Below, one piece after another: positions 57,754 to 64,000 of a stretch of 64,000 nucleotides of DNA. The DNA comes from Pseudomonas grandcourensis (GTDB lineage: Bacteria > Pseudomonadota > Gammaproteobacteria > Pseudomonadales > Pseudomonadaceae). Each line of letters begins with the position of its first letter. The first letter of the stretch is position 1. The position numbers were made by a program, and so were the translations under genes. The notes under the pieces are model-generated. The model did not search any database and had not been told where the DNA came from. It saw nothing but the letters and a program-made list of their open reading frames with translations. The stretch spans positions 3,882,501-3,946,500 of the forward strand of contig NZ_CP150919.1 in NCBI RefSeq assembly GCF_039909015.1, written 5' to 3'.

Positions 57754-59703
57754 TCAGGTGTCGCGGTGAAACGCCCCTACCGCTTCACCAAGGCTGACGC
57801 TCAGGCGCTGCAAGTCGCCATTAGCTGTTTCCAGCCGAGCACACTCCTCGGCATTTTGCTCTACTACCCTGTCCACCTGCCCAAGCGCTGCATCGACTCG
57901 ACAGGCTATGTCATGTTGCGATGCCGCGGCGTGGGCAATTCTCTGTCCGCTGTATTGAACACGCGAGATGGCCTCGGTAGTCGCATCCAGGACCTGACTT
58001 GCGCGCACTGTCAGCTCAACGCCTTCGGCGGTCAGTCGCTGACTGTCGAAAAGGCTGGCTGCGGTGTCGCCGGTTACCTTCCAGAGGCGTTGGATCATGC
58101 TGTCGATCTCGCCTGTCGATGCTCGCGTTCGGCTGGCGAGCACCCGAACCTCGTCGGCCACTACAGCAAAACCGCGACCCTGCTCACCGGCTCGCGCGGC
58201 TTCGATGGCGGCATTCAAGGCCAATAGATTGGTCTGTTCGGCGAGTGCGCTGATCACATCCAGCACACCGGTAATAGCCTGGCTTTCGCTCTGCAACAGT
58301 TGCATGGAACCCACACTGCCGGTCATTTCCCGCGATAGCTGCTGAAGGCTTTGACTCGCCTGTCGTACCAGGTCGTCGCCATGATGAATCAGCTTGCAAG
58401 CATCGCCCAGGCTTGCCTGGCTTCCCGCGACTTGCTGGTTGACCTGTGCAGCCGCCTGGGTCATATGCTGCATAGCCGCAACCACCTCGGCGGTCTGTTC
58501 GCGCTGTGCGCGCACACCCTGCCCTGTGCGATCTACCATTGCACCCAGCGAGACGGCCGCAGCGTCCAGTTGTTGCACGTCGCAGCCGATTCGCCCCACA
58601 AGATGGCACAGCGCCTGCAACATCAGGTCAATAGCACTACCGAGCTGGCCCAACTCATCTTGTCGATCAATCAGCGCGGGACGATCCTTCAGATTTCCCG
58701 CAGCCACCCGTTGCGCCAGACCCAGCATCATTTTCAGTGGCGAAACAATTGAACGCTGGATCAAAAGGCACGCGCCGATACTGAGCAACACGGCAAGCAG
58801 CACCATCACTGCAAGTTGCTGATCCAGACGTTTTTGGAGTAATTCATAAGATTGCGCAGCCCTCGCGCGTTCGCTTTCCAACACCATCGTCACTTGCTCA
58901 GCCGACACCGACATGCTCACTTGTTGCGCCATGGCCTGCTCACCGCTGCTGGCGAAACCCAGAAATGCCTCGCGATACTCGGCCAACGCTGCGCTGGCCT
59001 CATCCAGTGCACGACGACGATCGCCATCGAGCTGCGAATTCAGGCTACCTAACGCGCTGGCAAGCTCATTGACCCGGTTGACCCAGTCGTCCCGATAACG
59101 GTTTTGCGGATCGAGGGAAAAATACAGCTCGCTGTCACGCAGGTTGGCCAAGCGTTCGCGTAATGCAGCCGCCTCTTCCAACTGCTGCATTGACTGCGCT
59201 TGGGGCAGACTGTGTTGGTCAAGATTCAGGTTGATATCGTCCAATTGGTCGAGGAACACTTCGCTGAATCGCTGCCCTGTCGTTTCCGCCAGCACTTGCA
59301 TGCGCAACCTCGCCCGAATCGCCTGCAGGCGCGCCTCGGCATATGCCTGAAATGCCTTCAGGTAACGGTCGGATGACTGGGCGAGCGTCTGCCTGAAGCC
59401 CCCTCCTGAAGGAGCAAGCGACGGTCCGACTTGTAGTTGACGTATAGAATCCTCGACCTGCGCAGCCGATTCTCGTGACGGCAGCAAACCAAAATCCCGC
59501 TCTGCAAGCCGCGCCTGGGCAAGACTGGCTTTCTGGCGATCCAGCTCCCGTAACTGTGTCGTGCTTGATTGCGTTACCCGCACCGAATACCAAGCGGTGA
59601 GCGCCATGCCCATCGTGCAAATCAGAACCAGACCGAAGCCGAGCGACAACTTGCCACCGACACTGAGGCGGTTCAGCGAAGCACCCAATCGATGGATTCT
59701 CAC
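57754..59703 (-). CDS. Methyl-accepting chemotaxis protein
   Basis: The 649-residue chemoreceptor has membrane segment 1 (about 17-39) and a long helical periplasmic domain of roughly 250 residues, of the size seen in HBM-type sensors such as McpS. Membrane segment 2 is near 295-313, followed by a HAMP domain ([24 protein letters not shown]). The signalling hairpin is [37 protein letters not shown]. It would direct swimming toward or away from a ligand. Operator site 3 lies 100 bp upstream of its start, so it is probably made together with the catabolic genes to sense their substrate. Confidence 0.93.
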   Translation of the reverse strand: MRIHRLGASLNRLSVGGKLSLGFGLVLICTMGMALTAWYSVRVTQSSTTQLRELDRQKASLAQARLAERDFGLLPSRESAAQVEDSIRQLQVGPSLAPSGGGFRQTLAQSSDRYLKAFQAYAEARLQAIRARLRMQVLAETTGQRFSEVFLDQLDDINLNLDQHSLPQAQSMQQLEEAAALRERLANLRDSELYFSLDPQNRYRDDWVNRVNELASALGSLNSQLDGDRRRALDEASAALAEYREAFLGFASSGEQAMAQQVSMSVSAEQVTMVLESERARAAQSYELLQKRLDQQLAVMVLLAVLLSIGACLLIQRSIVSPLKMMLGLAQRVAAGNLKDRPALIDRQDELGQLGSAIDLMLQALCHLVGRIGCDVQQLDAAAVSLGAMVDRTGQGVRAQREQTAEVVAAMQHMTQAAAQVNQQVAGSQASLGDACKLIHHGDDLVRQASQSLQQLSREMTGSVGSMQLLQSESQAITGVLDVISALAEQTNLLALNAAIEAARAGEQGRGFAVVADEVRVLASRTRASTGEIDSMIQRLWKVTGDTAASLFDSQRLTAEGVELTVRASQVLDATTEAISRVQYSGQRIAHAAASQHDIACRVDAALGQVDRVVEQNAEECARLETANGDLQRLSVSLGEAVGAFHRDT

Positions 59704-59802
59704 TTGCTCGGCCTGTGTGCGGCGATGGAACGATTAGCCATCGAGTGAACCCCATTATTGTTTTAATCGGGGCAGGTTGACGTGACGGAGCAAGACTGAC
59801 CA

Positions 59803-59839
59803 ATCGCATGTGAGGATGCGACCCATCGGCAATCGCGAT
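59803..59839. promoter_or_regulatory. Nod-box-like operator 3 (chemoreceptor promoter)
   Basis: ATC-N9-GAT-N7-ATC-N9-GAT is perfect, with flanking CCA and ACCTGA. It is 100 bp upstream of the chemoreceptor start, in the same orientation as sites 1 and 2 relative to their minus-strand genes. Confidence 0.82.
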
Positions 59840-59874
59840 ACCTGAAAGGTACGCAGGTTTTGAGGTAGTCAGAT

Positions 59875-60345
59875 TCAAGCGTCTTCCGGATCGTACTCGT
59901 TCACATTGGCGACCTGGGAATGCAGTCGACCCAACAATTCGACGAGGGTGTCCACTTCCGAGGCAGAGAGCCCGCTGAGCAGCCGCCGCTCACGTTCCAG
60001 CGCAACCTTCAGGACTCGCTCATGCAGGGCTTTGCCGCTGTCCGTCAGGCTGACGGTATAGCGCCGCGCATCCTTTGAATCGACCTGACTGCAAATATGT
60101 CCGGCACCTTCCAGCGCCTGCAATGAACGGCTGACCGCGCTCTTGTCGAGTCCGATCGTCTGGCAGATTCGGTTGGCGGTGATGTCATTTTCCACAGCAA
60201 GCATCGAAAGCATTCGCCATTCGACGACACCGATACCGAAATGCTTGCGATAGCACTGTGATGCCCCTGCGGAGAGCTTATTGGACAAGAAATTCAGCAG
60301 TGCCGGGACATAACGCGTGAGGTTCAGTTGGAATTCTGCGGACAT
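59875..60345 (-). CDS. MarR family transcriptional regulator
   Basis: The 156-residue winged-helix protein has the MarR core: WRMLSMLAVENDITANRICQTIGLDKSAVSRSLQALEGAGHI and a wing SQVDSKDARRYTVSLTDSGKAL, followed by the C-terminal dimer helix. It is divergent from the reductase-oxygenase-fdhA genes. The intergenic region holds an ATTAGTTG-N6-CAACCAAT dyad (60381-60402) that fits a MarR operator. It probably represses the demethylase-type operon until an aromatic acid is bound. Confidence 0.9.
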   Translation of the reverse strand: MSAEFQLNLTRYVPALLNFLSNKLSAGASQCYRKHFGIGVVEWRMLSMLAVENDITANRICQTIGLDKSAVSRSLQALEGAGHICSQVDSKDARRYTVSLTDSGKALHERVLKVALERERRLLSGLSASEVDTLVELLGRLHSQVANVNEYDPEDA

Positions 60346-60380
60346 TGAGCGAACACCTTGGATCGGCGGGGCCTTGGAAT

Positions 60381-60402
60381 ATTAGTTGACACCGCAACCA
60401 AT
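60381..60402. promoter_or_regulatory. MarR-type dyad overlapping a -35-like box
   Basis: ATTAGTTG (60381-60388) and CAACCAAT (60395-60402) are inverted with one mismatch. A TTGACA box (60386-60391) lies inside it, facing the reductase gene, so a bound repressor would cover the promoter. The matching -10 box is weak. The remaining bases to 60618 hold a 17-codon frame (60496-60549) without support and no recognised gene. Confidence 0.5.
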
Positions 60403-60618
60403 TAATCGGAGGATTTCTCAACCGAACGTCACGGGCGATTCGCTGCATGATATGCCGCCGCCCTGCCTCATAAAAATAATTATCAGGTTTTGGTCATGAA
60501 CCCCTTCAATCTCATCGCCTTCGTCTTCCTCGTGCCAGCACCCGGCTGATCCGTCCCCGGCCAGTGCTCTAACCGACGCTTTTTTTTCAGCAGCCACTTC
60601 AGTGTGGAGGGACAAGTC

Positions 60619-61572
60619 ATGCTTCAAGTCAACGTCACCCGCAAAGCAGACGAAGCCGAAGGCATCTGCAGTTTCGAACTATGTGCCGCGGATGGCAGCA
60701 CGCTGCCAGCGTTCGAGGCCGGCGCCCATATCGACATTCACATTGCCGATGGCCTCACCCGCCAATACTCCTTGTGCAACGACCCCAAGGAACGCCACCG
60801 CTACCTGATCAGCGTGCTCAAGGACCCGAGCTCACGGGGCGGCTCCAAAGCCATGCACGAGCAGATCCAGTCTGGGCAAACACTCAGCATCAGCGCTCCG
60901 CGCAATCTTTTCCCGCTTGATCGCTCAGCCAGGCGACACCTGCTGTTTGGTGGGGGTATCGGTATCACGCCCATGCTGGCCATGGCCTGGGAGCTGTCAC
61001 ATCAAAGGGCCGATTTCGAATTGCACTACTGCTTCCGTTCGAGAGAGCGCGCAGCGTTCGTCAAGATGCTTGCTCAAACCCCTTTCGCCGACCGCATAAA
61101 GCTTCATGACGACAGCGGCCCCCAGATGCAGAAGCTGGATGCGCCAGCCTTGCTCACGCCCTCCCACGCTGACACTCATCTGTATGTGTGCGGGCCGGCC
61201 GGTTTCATGAACTACATCCTCGATTCAGCGCAGAACGCCGGGTGGCCGCAGGACCGGGTACACAAAGAATTCTTCGCCGCCGACCCTATCGATCAAAGCG
61301 CAAATGCATCGTTCGAAGTTGAACTGGCAAGCAGTGGTCAGGTTTTTCAGATTCCTGCCGAACGTACGGTGTTCGAAGTGCTCGACGAAGCCGGCATAGC
61401 GATCGAGTCATCTTGCGAGCAAGGCGTCTGCGGCACGTGCGTCACTCGCGTACTGCAGGGCATACCCGAACATCGGGACAAGTTCCTGACAGTGGCCGAA
61501 CACGCCGCAAACGACCGATTTACCCCCTGCTGCTCTCGCGCCAAGTCATCACGCCTGGTGCTCGACCTGTGA
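60619..61572 (+). CDS. Oxygenase reductase, phthalate dioxygenase reductase/VanB type
   Basis: The 317-residue three-domain electron-transfer protein has an FMN-binding beta barrel with RQYSLCNDPKE (about residue 54) and an NADH domain (LFGGGIGITPMLAMAWEL, about 114; YVCGPAGFMN). A C-terminal plant-type [2Fe-2S] ferredoxin has CEQGVCGTC and a distal Cys in FTPCCSRAKS. This order (FMN-NAD-FeS) is that of VanB and phthalate dioxygenase reductase. It passes electrons from NADH to the Rieske oxygenase encoded next. The ATG at 60619 follows GGAGGG; a GTG at 60604 is too close to that site. Confidence 0.93.
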   Translation: MLQVNVTRKADEAEGICSFELCAADGSTLPAFEAGAHIDIHIADGLTRQYSLCNDPKERHRYLISVLKDPSSRGGSKAMHEQIQSGQTLSISAPRNLFPLDRSARRHLLFGGGIGITPMLAMAWELSHQRADFELHYCFRSRERAAFVKMLAQTPFADRIKLHDDSGPQMQKLDAPALLTPSHADTHLYVCGPAGFMNYILDSAQNAGWPQDRVHKEFFAADPIDQSANASFEVELASSGQVFQIPAERTVFEVLDEAGIAIESSCEQGVCGTCVTRVLQGIPEHRDKFLTVAEHAANDRFTPCCSRAKSSRLVLDL

Positions 61573-61577
61573 ATTCA

Positions 61578-61585
61578 AACAACAA
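61578..61585 (+). promoter_or_regulatory. Hfq/Crc CA motif before the Rieske oxygenase gene
   Basis: AACAACAA is a perfect AAnAAnAA between the reductase stop and the oxygenase ribosome-binding site (TGGAGA). Confidence 0.5.
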
Positions 61586-61612
61586 CATCAACCGTGCCTC
61601 CTGGAGAACACC

Positions 61613-62689
61613 ATGAACACCTCCACTCTCCAAACGCTTGCCGAAGAAATTCCGGCGCCTGCCTTGCCCAGCTTTCCCCTCAACCAGTGGTATGTCGCTG
61701 CCCTGGGTTGGGAGTTGAAGGACAAACCGGTGGGCCGGACATTACTCAACAAGCCTGTCGTGCTGTTTCGTAAAGCCAACGGCGAGGTCGCGGCATTGGA
61801 AGACCGCTGCTGCCACAGAGCATTGCCACTGTCGAACGGAACGCTGGAAGCGACCGGCATTCGTTGCGGTTATCACGGCCTGCTGTTCGATGACCATGGA
61901 AAATGCGTCGAAATCCCGGGCCAGGACAAGATCCCGAGCAAAGCCAAAGTGCCTGCGTATCACGTGCGTGAGCAGGACCAGATCGTCTGGATATGGTTTG
62001 GCAGCGAGGCTCAACCCGAGCCGATGTGTGAACCGCCGACTTACTCCGTCCACAGCAGCGGCAAATACCTGTTCGACGGCAACGTGTACCACTACGACGC
62101 GCCTTATCAATTAATCCACGACAACCTCATGGACTTGAGTCATTTGGGGTATGTCCACCTGCGCACCATCGGTGGCAACGCCAGCATCCATATGAATGCG
62201 CGGATGAATGTGGAAAGTGAAGACAACGTCGTACGGGTCGTGCGCCATATGCCGGACTCTGTTCCACCACCGACCTACACCGCCGCCTACCCTTTCAAAG
62301 GCAACGTGGACCGTTGGCAGGAAATCGAATTTCACGTCAGTCATCTGCGGATCTGGACCGGTGCAGTGGATGCCGGTACCGATCCACTGGATAACCCTGA
62401 TCGCGGTGGCTTCCACATGCGCGGGTTCCACGGCGTAACGCCAGAAACCGACACCACCAGTCACTACTTCTGGACCATTGCCACCAACCCGGCGAGTGAT
62501 CCAGAAACCATCAAGGCCAAGGTCGTTGAGCAAACCATCCTGACCTTCGATGAAGACAAGGAAGTGATCGAGGCCCAGTACCAGAACATGTGCCGGTTCG
62601 GTACGCGTCCGATGATCGACATCCACGTCGATGTCGGGGCCAATCGCGCCCGCCGAATCATCGAGCAGCTTCGCCAATCCAGCTCTTGA
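61613..62689 (+). CDS. Rieske non-heme iron oxygenase alpha subunit (VanA/O-demethylase-like)
   Basis: The 358-residue protein has a Rieske centre CCHR (Cys66-x-His68) and CGYH (Cys85, His88), and a mononuclear iron site in DNLMDLSHLGYVH (about residues 168-182; His, His and an Asp nearby). It is close in size and layout to vanillate O-demethylase oxygenase and related aryl-ether demethylases. The reductase gene before it and fdhA after it support an O- or N-demethylation that releases formaldehyde. The N-terminus is about 20 residues longer than typical VanA, so a different methyl-aryl substrate is likely. Confidence 0.9.
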   Translation: MNTSTLQTLAEEIPAPALPSFPLNQWYVAALGWELKDKPVGRTLLNKPVVLFRKANGEVAALEDRCCHRALPLSNGTLEATGIRCGYHGLLFDDHGKCVEIPGQDKIPSKAKVPAYHVREQDQIVWIWFGSEAQPEPMCEPPTYSVHSSGKYLFDGNVYHYDAPYQLIHDNLMDLSHLGYVHLRTIGGNASIHMNARMNVESEDNVVRVVRHMPDSVPPPTYTAAYPFKGNVDRWQEIEFHVSHLRIWTGAVDAGTDPLDNPDRGGFHMRGFHGVTPETDTTSHYFWTIATNPASDPETIKAKVVEQTILTFDEDKEVIEAQYQNMCRFGTRPMIDIHVDVGANRARRIIEQLRQSSS

Positions 62690-62723
62690 GTCCTTCAGAC
62701 CAAACACAAGGCTCCAGGACATT

Positions 62724-62746
62724 TGCTGCCCCGAAGGCAGCATTTT
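62724..62746 (+). terminator. Hairpin between the oxygenase gene and fdhA
   Basis: TGCTGCC and GGCAGCA form a perfect seven-base stem around CCGAA, followed by TTTT. It may partly end the demethylase transcript and lower fdhA read-through. Confidence 0.6.
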
Positions 62747-62758
62747 GCAGCGCTACAT

Positions 62759-62766
62759 AACAACAA
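62759..62766 (+). promoter_or_regulatory. Hfq/Crc CA motif before fdhA
   Basis: AACAACAA is a perfect AAnAAnAA just upstream of the GAGGGA ribosome-binding site of fdhA. Confidence 0.5.
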
Positions 62767-62785
62767 CTTCCTCGAGGGAAAAAGC

Positions 62786-63985
62786 ATGTCTGGCAATCGT
62801 GGTGTGGTGTATCTCGGCTCTGGCAAGGTCGAAGTACAAAAAATCGACTATCCAAAAATGCAGGACCCGCGCGGTCGAAAGATCGAGCACGGGGTCATTC
62901 TCAAGGTGATTTCCACCAACATCTGCGGCTCCGACCAGCACATGGTGCGTGGCCGTACCACGGCGCAAACCGGCCTGGTGCTGGGCCACGAAATCACCGG
63001 CGAAGTGATCGAAAAAGGCAGTGACGTCGAGCACCTGAAAATCGGCGACCTGGTATCCGTGCCGTTCAACGTGGCCTGCGGACGCTGCCGCTCCTGCAAG
63101 GAAATGCACACCGGCGTCTGCCTGACCGTCAACCCGGCCCGTGCCGGCGGTGCTTACGGTTACGTCGACATGGGCGACTGGACCGGCGGCCAGGCCGAAT
63201 ACGTGCTGGTGCCATACGCCGACTTCAACCTGCTGAAACTCCCGGACCGCGACCGGGCCATGGAGAAAATCCGCGACCTGACCTGCCTCTCCGACATCCT
63301 GCCGACCGGTTATCACGGCGCAGTGACGGCTGGCGTTGGCCCGGGCAGCACCGTGTACATCGCCGGTGCCGGACCGGTCGGTCTGGCGGCGGCTGCATCC
63401 GCTCGCCTTCTGGGTGCGGCGGTGGTGATCATCGGCGACGTCAACACCGTGCGCCTGGCCCACGCCAAGGCCCAGGGTTTTGAAATCGTCGACCTGTCGA
63501 AAGACGCGCCGCTGCACGAACAAATCGCCGCGCTGCTCGGCGAACCGGAGGTGGATTGTGCGGTGGACTGCGTCGGTTTCGAAGCCCGCGGCCACGGTCA
63601 TGACGGCGTCAAACACGAAGCCCCGGCCACCGTCCTCAACTCGCTGATGGGCGTGGTGCGTGTGGCCGGCAAGATCGGCATCCCCGGCCTCTACGTCACT
63701 GAAGATCCAGGCGCTGTCGATGCCGCCGCAAAAATGGGCAGCCTGAGCATCCGCTTCGGCCTCGGCTGGGCCAAATCCCACAGTTTCCACACTGGCCAGA
63801 CGCCGGTGATGAAGTACAACCGGCAGTTGATGCAGGCAATCATGTGGGACCGCATCAATATTGCTGAAGTGGTAGGTGTGCAAGTCATCAGCCTGGATCA
63901 GGCGCCGGAAGGTTACGGCGAGTTCGATGCGGGCGTGCCGAAGAAGTTTGTGATTGATCCGCACAAATCCTTCAGTGCGGCCTGA
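62786..63985 (+). CDS. fdhA: Formaldehyde dehydrogenase, glutathione-independent
   Basis: The 399-residue zinc-dependent medium-chain dehydrogenase has the same length and motifs as the P. putida enzyme. Catalytic zinc ligands are in NICGSDQHM (Cys47) and LGHEITGEV (His68). The structural zinc cluster is CGRCRSCKEMHTGVC. The NAD site is YIAGAGPVGLAAAASA. It oxidises formaldehyde to formate with NAD+ and a tightly bound cofactor. The ATG at 62786 follows GAGGGA. It closes the reductase-oxygenase-fdhA series and would remove the formaldehyde released by demethylation. Confidence 0.95.
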   Translation: MSGNRGVVYLGSGKVEVQKIDYPKMQDPRGRKIEHGVILKVISTNICGSDQHMVRGRTTAQTGLVLGHEITGEVIEKGSDVEHLKIGDLVSVPFNVACGRCRSCKEMHTGVCLTVNPARAGGAYGYVDMGDWTGGQAEYVLVPYADFNLLKLPDRDRAMEKIRDLTCLSDILPTGYHGAVTAGVGPGSTVYIAGAGPVGLAAAASARLLGAAVVIIGDVNTVRLAHAKAQGFEIVDLSKDAPLHEQIAALLGEPEVDCAVDCVGFEARGHGHDGVKHEAPATVLNSLMGVVRVAGKIGIPGLYVTEDPGAVDAAAKMGSLSIRFGLGWAKSHSFHTGQTPVMKYNRQLMQAIMWDRINIAEVVGVQVISLDQAPEGYGEFDAGVPKKFVIDPHKSFSAA

Positions 63986-64000
63986 GCCTGAGTTCACGGT

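Noticed and set aside
1-64000. CRISPR array, prophage or tRNA-linked genomic island
   Set aside because: No regularly spaced direct repeats, phage structural or integrase genes, or tRNA genes were recognised in the window.

Overview
The window reads as a chromosomal stretch of a Pseudomonas, most likely of the fluorescens/putida group. The evidence is the gene families and their lengths: a 367-residue GbdR-type regulator, the pntAA-pntAB-pntB transhydrogenase, an OprD-family porin, a 399-residue glutathione-independent formaldehyde dehydrogenase, and many AraC, LysR and LuxR regulators beside catabolic genes. No rRNA, tRNA or CRISPR array was seen. Almost the whole window is accessory metabolism: a series of transporter-regulator-enzyme islands, interrupted by two insertion sequences.

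Layout. (1) 1-7.9 kb: an opine-dehydrogenase family gene running off the left edge, three AraC regulators, an MFS carrier and an OprD porin. Two operator-like direct repeats and a duplicated leader link these genes. (2) 8.1-9.6 kb: an IS1111-type (IS110 family) element. (3) 10-18 kb: a divergent sugar island. A SIS-domain enzyme, a ROK kinase and a DeoR repressor lie on the minus strand; an APC permease, a GMC oxidoreductase and glucose-6-phosphate isomerase lie on the plus strand. Mirror-image promoters share a candidate DeoR operator. It resembles an amino-sugar or Amadori-product pathway. (4) 18.5-20.2 kb: an IS1182-family element with a frameshifted transposase, then a GNAT acetyltransferase. 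(5) 21-27 kb: amidase, M24 (creatinase-like) hydrolase, a farnesyl-diphosphate-synthase paralogue, an APC permease and a LuxR regulator, with a shared palindrome upstream of at least two of the units. (6) 27.3-35.4 kb: a damaged Lrp gene, an amino-acid permease, and pntAA-AB-B between two inverted GbdR-family paralogues.

(7) 36-64 kb: a large catabolic region. A minus-strand run of 13 genes (51.8 to 36.1 kb) encodes an extradiol (VOC) enzyme, a Rieske ferredoxin, a flavin monooxygenase, an outer-membrane DUF1302 barrel, a DUF1329 protein, a YCF48 propeller, an RND/MMPL exporter, an MFS carrier, a cupin, an FAH-fold hydrolase, an epimerase, a cyclase and an arylsulfatase. Facing it are a NodD-like LysR gene, an alpha/beta hydrolase, a SnoaL-like protein, an amidohydrolase, a GlcG/HbpS protein, a second LysR gene and a chemoreceptor. 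A MarR gene then diverges from a VanB/VanA-like reductase and oxygenase pair followed by fdhA.

The most striking observation is regulatory. Four promoter regions (50.4, 51.9, 54.8 and 59.8 kb) carry a 37-bp element with the exact architecture ATC-N9-GAT-N7-ATC-N9-GAT, which is that of the core of the rhizobial nod box. They lie around a gene for a NodD-like LysR protein. This would join degradation, membrane traffic and chemotaxis for one unknown, probably aromatic and hydrophobic, substrate into one regulon. Many of the catabolic genes also carry an AAnAAnAA (Hfq/Crc-type) motif at the ribosome-binding region, which points to carbon catabolite repression.
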